A stretch of 64,000 nt of DNA from Nannochloropsis salina CCMP1776 (Eukaryota > Sar > Eustigmatophyceae > Eustigmatales > Monodopsidaceae): the NCBI GenBank assembly GCA_004565275.1, contig SDOX01000021.1, forward strand, positions 1,226,230-1,290,229, given 5' to 3'. Positions within the stretch are counted from its first letter, which is position 1, and each line of letters starts with the position of its first letter. The notes beneath the pieces were generated by a model, which searched no databases, was not told where the DNA came from, and was given only the letters and a program-made list of their open reading frames with translations. The translations under genes were made by a program, and so were the position numbers. Below are positions 1 through 10,494 of this stretch, one piece after another.

Positions 1-339
1 TCCTCCGCCCTTTTCCCTCTCACCATGGGCCGTAGCAAGGCGAGCGAGCTCCTCTTCTTGGGCAAGAAGTTCACCGCGACGGAGGCACAAGCCTCGCACC
101 TCATCAGCGAAATCATCCCCACGGACCGTTTGCTTCCGGAGGTCCTATTGCGGCTGGAGGACATGCTGGCTAAACCGTTGGTTCAAAAATCCGTTGTCGC
201 TTTCAAGGCCCTCATGAAGAGCCAACGGTTGCGGGAGGTGGACGACGTCATCAAAGCTGAGTTTCGTGCCTTTGACGATCGGATCGCGGAAGGGGACGTG
301 GCTTTCGCCATCGGCCAGCTCTTACAAAGCCGGCTATAA
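1..339 (+). CDS. Peroxisomal enoyl-CoA delta-isomerase (ECI2/PECI-like), 3' end
   Basis: Partial gene, open from base 1, with stop TAA at 337-339. The visible 112 residues match the C-terminal part of the crotonase-fold delta3,delta2-enoyl-CoA isomerases. An SSALFPLTMGRSKASELL stretch aligns with the SSYTFPKIMGPAKATEML region of PECI, followed by a GKKFTATEA segment and an amphipathic C-terminal helix region. The protein ends in SRL, a recognised variant of the peroxisomal PTS1 signal, so it probably acts in peroxisomal beta-oxidation of unsaturated acyl-CoAs by moving a cis-3 double bond to trans-2. The oxyanion-hole loops and N-terminus lie outside the window, so activity cannot be judged here. 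The ATG at 25 is internal because family homology continues upstream of it. Confidence 0.8.
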   Translation, partial: SSALFPLTMGRSKASELLFLGKKFTATEAQASHLISEIIPTDRLLPEVLLRLEDMLAKPLVQKSVVAFKALMKSQRLREVDDVIKAEFRAFDDRIAEGDVAFAIGQLLQSRL

Positions 340-813
340 CACATCGTGGGGTTCCCCCATCTTGTCTGCCCTTTCCTCCGCCCAGAACTCGCCCCCCTGC
401 TGTGCCTGTGTGGCGCGCCCGCTGCCTTGTCCGTGCTGGACTTTTGAGGCCATGACCGAAAAGGTCGAAGAGGAGGAGTGAGAAGAGAGTGAGGTCACGT
501 GGCGTGATGTACATAAGATCCTTGGGTGGCGGTGTATGACGACAAAAAACAGAGGGCAACGACGGCAGAAGCGTCGACTTTGCTCGGCGCACGCCCCAAG
601 GGCGACGGCCGGGGAAGGGACTGTGCCCTCCAAAAGAACTAGGACAGGCGGAAGGCTGTTCAAAGGCCCTGCCTGTTCGAGGGCCGCACAGCTTGACCTA
701 TCCGGCCCAGGCGGAGGGACACGCTTTCCATGTCAAGTTTTCTTTTTGGTACCCTCCGGCTGCCACCAGATGTCCCGTTTCTCCATCCGTCCTCCACCCC
801 TTCTCCCACCCCC
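340..813. other. Convergent intergenic region
   Basis: The 3' flank between the isomerase (+) and RBMX2 (-). Short reading frames on both strands are compositionally biased and none resembles a protein I recognise. I see no RNA gene or repeat. Confidence 0.5.
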
Positions 814-2016
814 TCACCGCCGCCGGTGCACGCCTCCAATACCGGCCATGGCTCCCCAGCTGCTCCCTCCCCCTCCTCGCCTCAGCCCTTGACCGAACAT
901 GCTCCTGGCTCCCGCCCCCCCGGTATCGAACCCTCTTCCTCCCCTCCCTCCCCTTCCCCCCGCCCCTCTCCCCCTCCCTTGCAGCTCCTGGATGGCCGGG
1001 TCGTACCTCCCTCGCCAAGACGGAAAACCATCCCCCGCGGGCAAGGCCATCCTCGGCGCCTGCGACACCCTTTTCCCCTCGAACGCGTCCTCTCCCTCCC
1101 CCTCCCCCGCCCCCTCCCCCTCCCTCCCTCGCATCCACCGGTCCCCATCCCCTCGCCACGGGCCATCTGGTTCCTCCCTCCCCCTTTCTCGCTCTCTCAC
1201 GTTCCCCTCGTGCTGCCTCTTCGACAGGAAGCCTTCCCTCTCCGAGCTGCTACTCCGCTGCCTCCTCTTCTGCCTCCCATCACTTCCCTCCTCCGTGTCA
1301 CCACGCGCCTCATCCCACCCCTTCGTCTCTTTCTCTTCTCCTTTTCTCCTCTTCTTCTCCTTCTTCTCCCGCTTTTCCTCCTTCTTCCTCCTCTTCTTCT
1401 CCCGCCTCCGCAGTTTCCTCTCCCTGTCGTCCAACCCGGCGTCCTCCTCTTCATTCCCCGAAGACACCAAGCCGTCCTCTTCCGCATCCACCTCCCCCTC
1501 CTGGACCGGCGCGAAAAGATCGACACCTTTGCTCAGGTCATGTCCCTCCACCAGCTCCTTCCCTTCGTAGGCATGCCCTGGCTTCCATCGCGGCCCTCCC
1601 CCCCCTCCATCTTCCCCCGCCTCCAGACGGGCCTTCTCCTTCTCCTCTGCCTTCTCCAACACCTCTTTCGGCAGCGCGTACTTCTCTTTGTGGTCCACAC
1701 GCAGGGTCCTCTCCAGCAATTTAATCCCGTTCATATTGTCCACCGCCAAAATGGTGCTGCGTTGATCTTCGTACTTCAAAAAGGCGAAACCTTTGCTCTT
1801 CCCTGTTCCCTTATCTCGGACCAAGTGCAAGTCCTCGATTTCCCCCCACTGAGACATAACACACAGTACGTCACCTTCGCTCAATTGCAAAGGCAAGCTA
1901 CCAACAAAGACCCAGGCAGAGTCTTTATACTGTCCATGCCAACTGCCCTCCATTCCAGCCGTCCCGCGCTGTAGTTCCTTTTCATTGAGACGCTGGATCT
2001 CTCGAACGACGTTCAT
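814..2016 (-). CDS. RBMX2: RBMX2 / Ist3 (Snu17) RNA-binding protein of the RES complex
   Basis: A 400-residue protein with one RRM near the N-terminus and a long Lys/Arg/Glu/Ser-rich tail ending in a Gly/Arg-rich segment. The opening MNVVREIQRLNEKEL, then the YKDSAWVFVGSLP (RNP2) and GKSKGFAFLKYEDQRST (RNP1) segments, and AVDNMNGIKLLERTLRVDH, are diagnostic of Ist3/RBMX2. That protein binds Bud13 and Pml1 in the RES complex, which joins the spliceosome B complex and promotes splicing and nuclear retention of pre-mRNA. I chose the ATG at 2014-2016 because homologues begin at this helix; an upstream in-frame ATG at 2073 would add 19 unmatched residues. The charged tail is encoded by very skewed GA/TC-rich DNA, which creates long shadow frames on the other strand. 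Confidence 0.9.
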   Translation of the reverse strand: MNVVREIQRLNEKELQRGTAGMEGSWHGQYKDSAWVFVGSLPLQLSEGDVLCVMSQWGEIEDLHLVRDKGTGKSKGFAFLKYEDQRSTILAVDNMNGIKLLERTLRVDHKEKYALPKEVLEKAEEKEKARLEAGEDGGGGGPRWKPGHAYEGKELVEGHDLSKGVDLFAPVQEGEVDAEEDGLVSSGNEEEDAGLDDRERKLRRREKKRRKKEEKREKKEKKRRKGEEKETKGWDEARGDTEEGSDGRQKRRQRSSSSEREGFLSKRQHEGNVRERERGREEPDGPWRGDGDRWMRGREGEGAGEGEGEDAFEGKRVSQAPRMALPAGDGFPSWRGRYDPAIQELQGRGRGAGGRGGRGGRGFDTGGAGARSMFGQGLRRGGGGSSWGAMAGIGGVHRRR

Positions 2017-2467
2017 TAGAGCTGATGTACAGGCAGTGCCTGACAATCCACGATATCCACGCAATCCATTCACAGAATCGAAGGAAAGAACAGATGGAAA
2101 CGTGAGATCAGTTTCATGACTCGGTACATGAAATGGGAAATAAAAAGCATCTTACTTGGAATACAAGCCTTTGGACGCCATTTTAACCATACACAATTGA
2201 AAATCTTACATCAACGACACGCTGGGCCCTCAACTTATAAAATCCCGTGTGCATATAAGCTTTTGATACATACGGGAGGTTGGGAGGCTAATTACATTAT
2301 CATAGAGAGAGCCGAGCCCCCAAAAACGTTTCTTTATGCGCGAACGTATCAACCACGACCTCTGAGGCGCTCCAAATGTCTTATTTGTCGTGTCAACCAT
2401 TGTGCTATCTACTTCTAGCGCTACCTGGCTCACAATTAGCTCTACTTTGGTGCGGAGGCGTACCACC
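2017..2467. promoter_or_regulatory. Divergent intergenic region (shared promoter area)
   Basis: About 450 bases between the start of RBMX2 (-) and the proposed start of the RecB-like nuclease (+). It is more AT-rich than the flanking genes. It must hold the 5' signals of RBMX2 and probably of both genes. No specific box can be assigned by eye. Confidence 0.4.
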
Positions 2468-4598
2468 ATGACTGCGCTCGCTGACTTCCTTCAAACTAGC
2501 CTTCCCCCCCTGTTGCCCTTTGACGAAATACAACCCAACCCAAGCTTCAACGCCCGAGCTCAGCGTGCAAATCTTGAAGGCCTTCTCTCGCTGCGTGGTG
2601 ACATTGTACCAAGCCTGACGCCCCTCAGCGTGCACGAACAACCCTCTTTACGCACAGGCCCCCCCCCCGTCGCAGGCCTCTGTGTCGCCATGTCCAGGCG
2701 CCCAGCTGCATTGATAACACCACCGTCAGCATCATCAGGCCACATTTTACCTCACATCTACCATTCTTGTCCATGGCGACGGGTCCGAATGCCGAGCACG
2801 CGACGGGCTGGCTTGGGAGGCCTGAGCACAATGTTCCTCTTCAACACTGTCCGTGCATTTCTAGCCCTACCATCAAGCATCTGTCCCCCCACATTGCAAC
2901 CGTACATCCCTTCGATCAGGTCAAGAAGCATGGGCTCAGCCATAGTCTCGATGCCGCGTCCGACATCGACCCCATCGTCTACCTCTGCCCATACGATCAA
3001 CATGGCAACCTCCTCCCCTTCTACTCCTAACCCCGCACCTCCGGCAGGCATTCCAGCGACCACCAGACCCAGAAGTGACAACATAGACCCTTCCGCCTAC
3101 ATAGCACCGAGTGTGGGGCTTCCTACTACCGTCTCGCCTTCTTCTCTGGGCGATTTTAAAACCTGCCCACGCCTGTACAGGTTTCGGCATTTGGAAAAAA
3201 TCCAAGAACCGCCCTCGGAGGTCATGGTCCGTGGCTCCATGGTCCACGACGCATTAGACGAGCTCTTTTCCCAGCCCCCCGAAAAACGAAGTAAAGAAGT
3301 CTTGCACGACATATTCCGTGCAGTGTGGCTGAAGCGAAGGGACAAGTATCTGGAACTCTTCCCTTCCACCGAGGATCAGCGGGCCTTTGGCATGGCTGGG
3401 TTGAAGCTGCTTTCGAATTATTTGAAGGTGGGTGGACACGTCCAAACTGAATAGGGCTTGAGAATGCCGACGGACGACTATTTTCTGGGCCACGTGTTTC
3501 GCTTTCATGTTCGTTTCTCCGACCATGCGAGTACTTCAGAACCTCCCTTCCCTCCTCATCTCCCCCTCCGCTCCTTTCCACCTCGGCGCTTCAGGTGGAA
3601 ACCCCCGCCGAGCAAGAACCTCTGATGCGCGAGTTCCGCATGCGGGTGCCTTTTCCGGACGGGCCGAGCGTGACTGGCATCTTAGACAGGGTCGATCTGG
3701 AGCCCGGGTCGGGGGAGTGGGTGGTGGTAGACTACAAGACTGGTGGGGCCCCTCCCTCCCTCCCCCCTTCCTTCCCTCCCTCCCTTCGACTCCCTTTTTC
3801 TGCTTTTTCCTTCTCATTCATATTCCAGTATGCGCCATATGTCTCCTTTTCTCTTTTTTAAGGTCATTCTCCGTACTCCCCTCCCGAATGCTCTCCTTTG
3901 ACCCCTCCCACGTCTCCTCATCTGCTCACCCTGTCCCCTCGCCCACTCCATCTCCCCATGACAGGCAAGGCTCCTGCCCTCAAATATTCCGACGCGGTGA
4001 ACGAACGGATCATGAACGACAAGTTCTTTCAGCTTAAAGTGTACGCTCTCCTTCTCGAACAGGTCAAACAACGGACGCCCACGCGACTGAAGCTGATCTA
4101 CCTGGGTCCGTCCCCTCCCCAACCGTCTCCCTCTCCATCTCTGCATTTTCCCCGACTTGTTTCTATCTCCTTCCCTCGTGGTTTTTATCGCGTCTTCGTT
4201 TTCTCTGGTTGTCTGGAATGTCATGGAAGGAGGTATATTCCTCCAAGCTGCTCTGAAATCTGGCGCCGCCCTCTCCCTCTTTTGCCTCCCTCTCTGCTTT
4301 CCCTCTTGCAGACGGCCCAACAGTCATGTCCATGCGCCTGCGACGGGAAGACTTGGCAGAAACAAAAACCGAGCTTCTCGGCCTGTGGGAACGCATCGTC
4401 GGCGCGTGGAAAGCGGACTCCTTCCCCGCCACCCCAGGGAAGCTCTGTGAGTGGTGCTCCTTCAAATCTATTTGCCCTGCCTGGAATTTCACCCGAGAGG
4501 AAGGGGGGGAAGTGGAAGGGATGAAGAGTGTAGGAGGAGTGGAGGGGGACGCGTGGGTGGCAGGGAGGGATGCGAAGGGGGGAGTCGCTCAGGGATGA
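2468..4598 (+). CDS. RecB/Cas4-family PD-(D/E)XK nuclease with Fe-S cysteines, 4 exons
   Basis: Exons 2468-3427, 3595-3742, 3965-4105 and 4312-4598 join in frame to about 511 residues. The core starts at SPSSLGDFKTCPRLYRFRH, followed by VRGSMVHDALDELF, then VTGILDRVDLE and WVVVDYKTGKAP (the acidic and D-x-K catalytic region) and FQLKVYALLLEQ. It ends in LCEWCSFKSICPAW. The early Cys (KTCP) plus the late C-x2-C-x5-C set form the four-cysteine iron-sulfur staple known in AddB, Cas4 and EXO5-like nucleases. The likely role is DNA end processing or repair. About 220 low-complexity Pro/Ser/Arg-rich residues precede the core. The start is uncertain: ATG 2468 is used, but ATG 2789 would give a shorter protein with a hydrophobic stretch that could be an organelle targeting leader. 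Splice sites restore family motifs exactly, for example YKTG|KAP across intron 2. Confidence 0.85.
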
Positions 4599-4948
4599 GA
4601 GGGACGTTGTGATATACGGAAGGTGGTAGGGGGGCGGGGGGGGGGAAGGGGGGCGTCAATTTGCCGAATGAAATGGAAAAAATAAGGGTGGGAGGGGAGC
4701 GAACGTGGCTGGAGTGTAGAAAGAAAATATCAAAGCAATCCGGAGCACAGCATGTGGTGGAGACAGATGTTGGCGAGGTTTCGTGATTTTCTGTCCACAC
4801 AGGTCGCGCTGTCCACAGGCATGTGGCAAGGGAACGTCTGACCGCAATGCCTGTGTGCGGTGCTGGCACTTGCTTCCATTTTCCATTCCGAGCGAGCCGG
4901 CAGACTCTACGGTAGACTCGCCCCCTCGTCCCGCCACCCCCTCCCTCT
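4599..4948. other. Convergent intergenic region with G-rich run
   Basis: The 3' flanks of the nuclease (+) and PSF3 (-). A G-rich tract lies near 4628-4656 (runs of 4 to 9 G). No gene was seen. The G runs could form a quadruplex in the nuclease 3' UTR, which is only a possibility. Confidence 0.4.
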
Positions 4949-5563
4949 TTACAACGAAGGATTGCTTTCTTTCCCTCCTTGGCCCCCCACAGTTCTATCC
5001 ACGGGGGCACTCCCCCCTTTCAAAACCTCGGCAATACCCAGCTGCGCGTGAGTACCCTTCTTGTACGCCTCCTGGGCCTTGGAGCCCTGGGAGCCGGCGT
5101 GGAACAACGCTCGTTCCGCGTGGGGCAAATCCTGGAGGAAATCTGTCATGTCGTCCCCTCCACTGTTCAAGCTAGCGTCTAAAATGTGCCGAAATCGGGG
5201 CCCGGCAAAGACCATCCGCATCGTGCGCTGCAGGTGGTCATCCCGCTTGACACGGGCGAGGGCCGTCCCGGTCTCGTAGAAGAAGGCGCTGCGCTCTCGA
5301 ATGTCCACGGCATCGGGTCCCGCCAACAAATCCTCCCTGAAGCGCGCCGAATAATGCCTCGGAAGCTCCACGCGCACCATGTTTTTGGCCTGCAAAGCCA
5401 GCGCCAACCATAGGGGAAGCTCCACGCGCGAGCGGGCAGGTAAATCCTCGTCCTTGCAAGCAGGGTCAAGGAAACCGAGCGAGGCCGCCATGGTATTGAA
5501 AACGACGGGGACACGATCTTCCGCGGCCAATATGGCGTCCACAGAGAAGTAACCACGGTCCAT
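4949..5563 (-). CDS. PSF3: GINS complex subunit PSF3
   Basis: A 204-residue protein close to the usual length of eukaryotic PSF3. It shows the PSF3 signature: YFSVDAILAAEDRVPV near the N-terminus, LGFLDPACKDEDL, then RVELPLWLALALQAKNMVRVELP, followed by the A-domain helices (FYETGTAL, RMVFAGPRFRHILDAS) and an ERALFHAGSQG segment near the C-terminus. GINS (Sld5-Psf1-Psf2-Psf3) activates the MCM helicase with Cdc45 in the nucleus. The start ATG at 5561-5563 gives the compact N-terminus typical of the family; an in-frame ATG at 5623 would add 20 unmatched residues. It appears to be a single exon. It is divergent to the fusion gene at 6439. Confidence 0.9.
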   Translation of the reverse strand: MDRGYFSVDAILAAEDRVPVVFNTMAASLGFLDPACKDEDLPARSRVELPLWLALALQAKNMVRVELPRHYSARFREDLLAGPDAVDIRERSAFFYETGTALARVKRDDHLQRTMRMVFAGPRFRHILDASLNSGGDDMTDFLQDLPHAERALFHAGSQGSKAQEAYKKGTHAQLGIAEVLKGGSAPVDRTVGGQGGKESNPSL

Positions 5564-6438
5564 GATTATATAGTAGTGACGGGTCGTGCGAGCAGCCGGG
5601 TCGGGGTTAGAGGTATCGGGCAAACTGCTCCATGTCGAATTTAAGGGCCTTCACAAAAGACGCTGTCCCCTACAAGTGAATCAAAAAATAGAATAGCACG
5701 TATAAGTCGGCCACATAAAGGATATGCTCTCTGCTTGCATGTAGATAGGAGCAAGGGGGGGCTAGACAGCGGCCACAATTAGGCGGGGAAAGGAAGGGGC
5801 TTTCTGCTAAATATATCAGCTTCAAAATTTCAACGTAAGAGGAAAAAAATGCCCACACCTCCTGTCTAGAAGACGACAAGCATTGTCCAGCCTTCTCAAT
5901 GCCAAACCGTCCCTCCGCTTGCATCGGCGCCGACAGAATGTGCACACGATTTGGGGGGCCGTGACTTTCCCTCCTGGGAAACCGAGCGTGGGCGAAGACA
6001 GGGGCTTGCCTCTTAGAGGACCGTCCTTGCCGGCCCGTCTCATGTGCTATGCCGTGGGCTTTGCATACAGGAGATTCAGTTTTTGAACTCGTGGATCTGA
6101 TGGCTAGCCAGTGGCTTTCTTTACGGGAAGGTGGCATGCAGGAAGCAAAGAGAGTCGAAGAAAAACTCCAGTAGCCATTCCTCCATGCCCAGTGGATAAA
6201 AACCCCTAGCCGCGTTCCTCTTTTCCTATAAAGAATGAGGGTCTCCCTCGATCCCTACTCTGACATAAGAGTGTTCATGTTGTTGGACACATATTTCCGC
6301 TATAGCTGGCCTGAGCTGTGGCACGAAGTTGTGTTCCATTCAACTCACACCGGGATTTTGTATGCCACGTCTGATACCTTTCATCTCCCCTATCACGAAC
6401 TGCAGTGAGCACTTGCAGTTGTTGCAAAGTGCGAACGT
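5564..6438. promoter_or_regulatory. Divergent intergenic region between PSF3 and the CFA fusion gene
   Basis: About 875 bases with no convincing coding potential on either strand. It should contain the promoters of both flanking genes. No tRNA, repeat or known element was seen. Confidence 0.4.
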
Positions 6439-9400
6439 ATGGGTAACCAAAATAGTGTCTACTTCGGCGCCCCTCCTGTTCGAAAAAAGGCTCCGCAACA
6501 TGCGGACATACAAGAAGCTTGGCGGCAGATCGCCTCGAAGGTCGCCCGTGATAAAGGTTTTGAGCACGGGCGCAAACGTAAAGTGGCCATAATAGGATCG
6601 GGTGTGGCAGGTTTAGGTGCCGCGTACCATTTGTTGACCTGCGCAGCGCCTGGTGAGGAAGTAGAACTGGTAGTATATGAGGCCAGCGGCACTCCTGGCG
6701 GTCATGCACACACGGAGCTAGTTCGGGAGGAAGACGGCAAAGTAGTCGCGTGCGACACAGGCTTTATGGTTTTTAATCATCAAAATTACCCGAACATGGT
6801 GGAACTCTTCGCAGAGCTGGGCGTGGACGACGAGAACACAAACATGAGCTTCGCCGTCTCCATGAACGAAGGGAAAGTCGAGTGGTGCTCAGAGTCCGTC
6901 AAAACCTTGGCCGGGCCCGTCTATCGAGCCATGCTCAAGGACATGCTTCGCTTCAATCGCACCGCATCCAACCTTCTCCTAGCCGAACCCGACGACCCGC
7001 GCCGGGCGTGGACTTTGGCTGAATTCCTCGAGAAGGAGAAATACGGACCTGAATTCACCAACTACTACATCGTCCCCATGTGCGCCGCCCTCTGGTCGTC
7101 GTCGGCCGCGGACGTCCTGGCTGCCTCAGCGTACGCGCTTTTGACCTTCATGGACAACCACTGCATGCTCCAGCTTTTCAACCGGCCGCAATGGAAGACA
7201 GTAGCGCAGCGGAGTCAGACCTATGTGCAAAAAATTGTTGCCCTGCTGGGGGAGCGTCTGCGCTTGAATGCGCCCGTGAAGAAGGTGGTGGTGCATGGGA
7301 AAGGCAAGGTAGAAGTGACGGACGCGAGCTACCACGCCGAGACCTTTGACGACGTGATTTTTGCCTGCCACCCCGACCAGTCCTTGGCGTTGCTAGAGGG
7401 GGAGGCGCGGGTCCGCCTGGCCCCGTACCTGGAGGCCTTCAAATACGCGCCAAATGCATGCTACCTGCACAGCGACCCGCGGCTGATGCCCCGCAAGAAG
7501 GAGGCGTGGGGAAGTTGGAACTATATTGGCACGTCGGCAGGGATGCTCGGGCCGGGTCGGGAGAAGCCTGTTTTTGTTACTTACTGGCTGAATCAGCTTC
7601 AGAACCTTGAAACCGAGACTCCCTACTTCGTCTCCTTGAACCCCATCTTCCCCCCCGACCGGGCATTGACCCACAAAATCCTCCGGGAGTCCCACCCGCA
7701 ATTCACCCCCGCGACGGAAGCGGCCCAACGCAGGATGACCGAGGTGCAGGGGCAGGACGGGCTCTGGTTTTGTGGGGCCTGGATGGGCCATGGGTTCCAC
7801 GAGGACGGCTTACGCTCAGGCTTGGAGGTGGCGACGGCCTTGAGCGGTCAAAAGGCAGCCTGGATGCCGCCCGAGGCGGAGGCCCCCGTGTACCCGATGG
7901 TGAAAGCGCATATGAATGCACGGAGTACTTGGGAACGCTGCCATGATTTGCTGGGTCAATTAGCCTGTGTTCCCATTCGCAACTTTTTAGCCTCGTCCAT
8001 CCAAGAAGGATGCCTGGTCCTGCGCCTACCCGGGACAGGGGACAAATTGTGGTTTGGAGACCGGACGGCGGAGAGGAAGGAGACGGTGGTGCTGCGGGTG
8101 CAGAGTTGGTGGTTTTTTGTCCGCGTTGCCCTAGAGTACGACCTCGGGCTGGCGCGTGCCTACATGGCCGGCGAATTCGAAGTCGAGGGGACCGGGTGGA
8201 ACAGCGACGGGCTGACCAGGCTCTTCCTCTTGTTCATTCGGAATCGGGATGCCCCCTCTGGCGGGAAGAGGTTCGCTGTCTCGGCGCTGTTGACCTCGTG
8301 GATAGGCTACGGCCTGAATTTCCTCCGGTATCGGCTCTCGATGGACAACTCCTTGGCCGGCTCTCGGCAGAACATCTCGGCGCATTACGATATTGGGAAC
8401 GATCTCTACACGCTCATGCTGGACAAGTCACTCATGATGTACTCGTCGGCCATATATGACCTAGAGCTGACCCCTTCCTCCCTCACGGCCTCCCCTGAGG
8501 CTACTTCTTCGGACCTTGTTCCCGCCGGAAATGGCAATGGTGTCGTCGTCAAGTCCTCCTTTCCTCCCTCTTCCTACTCTATGGCATTCAAAGGCTCCTT
8601 GGAAGACGCGCAGCTTCGGAAGGTTGATACGTTGATCCGGACATGCCGAGTCGAAAGAAAGCATAACTTACTCGACATTGGCTTCGGTTGGGGCGGGATC
8701 GCCATTCGGGCTGCGGAGACGATTGGATGCAAGGTAGTCGGCATCACCCTGAGCAAGGAGCAAAAGGCGTTGGCGGAGGAGAAGGTCCGGGCGAAAGGAC
8801 TCGAGCATTTGATCCATTTTGAGCTGGTCGACTACAGGGTGTTCGCACGCCGGTAAGTGACAATTACCAAGACAGAGAAGAGCATCGGATCCGAGGTGGT
8901 GGCGAATGTATGCATTTTGGGATGCTGTTGGTGCCAGGCGTCTCCCAAGCGCCTGCTCTTTCGCGCATGAAAAGTACTAGAAGGGGATGTCCCACTGGTG
9001 ATAGGCGGGATGGATGTCATTCTGATGAATGGTTCAAGTTGCATATTCGACTTCCTGACAAACTCTTGCTCTCAACCCTTTTCAAAGGCATCCCGGCGAA
9101 TTCGACCGGATTATTTCATGTGAAATGATTGAAGCTGTCGGGCACAGTCACCTGGGCGAATATTTTCACGCGGTAGGCAGCCTGCTTAAACCGTCTGGAG
9201 TCTTTGTGATGGAGGCGATCACCACGCCTGAAAGCCGGTAGGTGCGACGTTTTTTATTGATTTTCCCCTTCGTTCCTATTTTGGGGTATGGCTAATCATT
9301 GTGCGTGAATGTTTCAAAAACATCATTTAAAAAATATTGATGTTTCTGGTCTGACCTGAAGATTACTCGATCTCTTCACCCTCCAAGTTACGTGGACTAC

Positions 9401-9922
9401 CTTAAAAGCACCGACTTTATCAATACGATCGTCTTCCCGGGCTCCTGTTGTCCCTCTCTTACGTCTCTGTTGGAGGCAATGGCCCGGCACAGCGCCCTCA
9501 GTCTGGAGGGTTTAATCAATATCGACGTTCATTACGCCGAGACACTCAGGGAATGGCGACGTAGGTTCAACCGCGGTCTTCATGCGGTGAAAAGTCAGGG
9601 CTTTGATGACGTTTTTGTGCGCTGCTGGAATTACTACCTTTGTTACTGTGAGGCGGCTTTTGAAAGCAAGACAGAGGGATGTTTGATATTGACTTTTTCT
9701 CGCCCGGGAAACACCCTCAGCCTCACTGACAACACCCCGTGCCGTGTCCTCTCCTCTACGTCTCCCTCCGCAACTTTTTTCGCTTCCGAGGTGGCTACGA
9801 ATATAGTGAGCATCGGAAGCAGTCCGCGGAAGAAGGGGTCAAGAGATGGTGGGAGTGGGCCGTCGACCCCGCAGCGACTGTTGCAATATGCCCGAGACAA
9901 GTTCACAGTGGGAACGGAATAA
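6439..9922 (+). CDS. FAD amine-oxidase-like :: cyclopropane-fatty-acid synthase fusion, 3 exons
   Basis: Exons 6439-8852, 9088-9237 and 9388-9922 join to 1,032 residues. The N-terminal half is an FAD-dependent oxidoreductase: dinucleotide motif VAIIGSGVAGLGAAYHLL at about residues 49-66, YEASGTPGGHAHT, and a C-terminal FAD motif WFCGAWMGHGFHEDGL. The C-terminal half is a CFA/mycolic-acid-type methyltransferase: SAHYDIGNDLYTLMLD at about 645-660, SAM-binding LLDIGFGWGGIAIRAAE at about 747-763, then, across intron 1, EFDRIISCEMIEAVGHSHLG and, across intron 2, YVDYLKSTDFINTIVFPGS. The synthase adds a methylene from S-adenosylmethionine to cis double bonds of membrane phospholipid acyl chains. 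The same fusion order is known in plants and some algae. The N-terminus MGNQNS fits an N-myristoylation site. Both introns fall only in the methyltransferase half. The last ~70 residues are low complexity. Confidence 0.9.
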
Positions 9923-10494
9923 TAGAAGTGATAAAGAAAGAACCTGTTCAAGCACTACTGCTCCATGTTTCTCAACAGTGGGAGGTATTGAACGACAACA
10001 GTGGTTGAAAGCTTACATGCAGGAGTTGAGCTTGAGAGAGCTTCTTATCTATAACAATGTTGAAACTCAGGATCAAATGTGCAGGACTTCAGCTCTGGAG
10101 GTCTGAGCTGTTTTTTGGGAGCAATCATACTTCTTACTGGACGACAATTGAGATTTTTACGGTTCAGAAACCCTTTCCTGAAAAAATTAGTTGGTCCGTA
10201 CCGATTTTCATATTAGATGTAAGGGGGAAGAAATGATGACGCTCGATAAAACCAGCCGAAAAAAGTTGCTTTCCCACCGCTTAACGGGCTACAGCTTTGA
10301 CGGTCATATACACTACTAGATTCATTCCATTCATTGCGCTGTGCGGGTCGATCCGACATTCTTGATGTGCCATTTCTCCTCTTGGATGATTTCCACGCTT
10401 ATCTTCTCCAATTTCGTTGCAACATCTGCAACCAAACATCACCGAATAAGCAAACCTTCGCAAACCCAACGAGGACTAGAAAGCTTGCCTATCC
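9923..10494. other. Convergent intergenic region
   Basis: About 570 bases between the fusion gene (+) and the unknown 950-residue gene (-). Nothing recognisable was seen. Confidence 0.4.

Noticed and set aside
693-1974. Long plus-strand Pro/Ser/Leu-rich frames (343 and 414 codons) opposite RBMX2
   Set aside because: They are shadows of the Lys/Glu/Arg-rich coding sequence on the minus strand. They have no ordered protein features and the RRM on the other strand is unmistakable.
8832-9128. Small frames inside the CFA fusion locus (8910-9128 plus, 8832-9044 minus)
   Set aside because: They lie across intron 1 and exon 2; the spliced frame explains the coding signal there.
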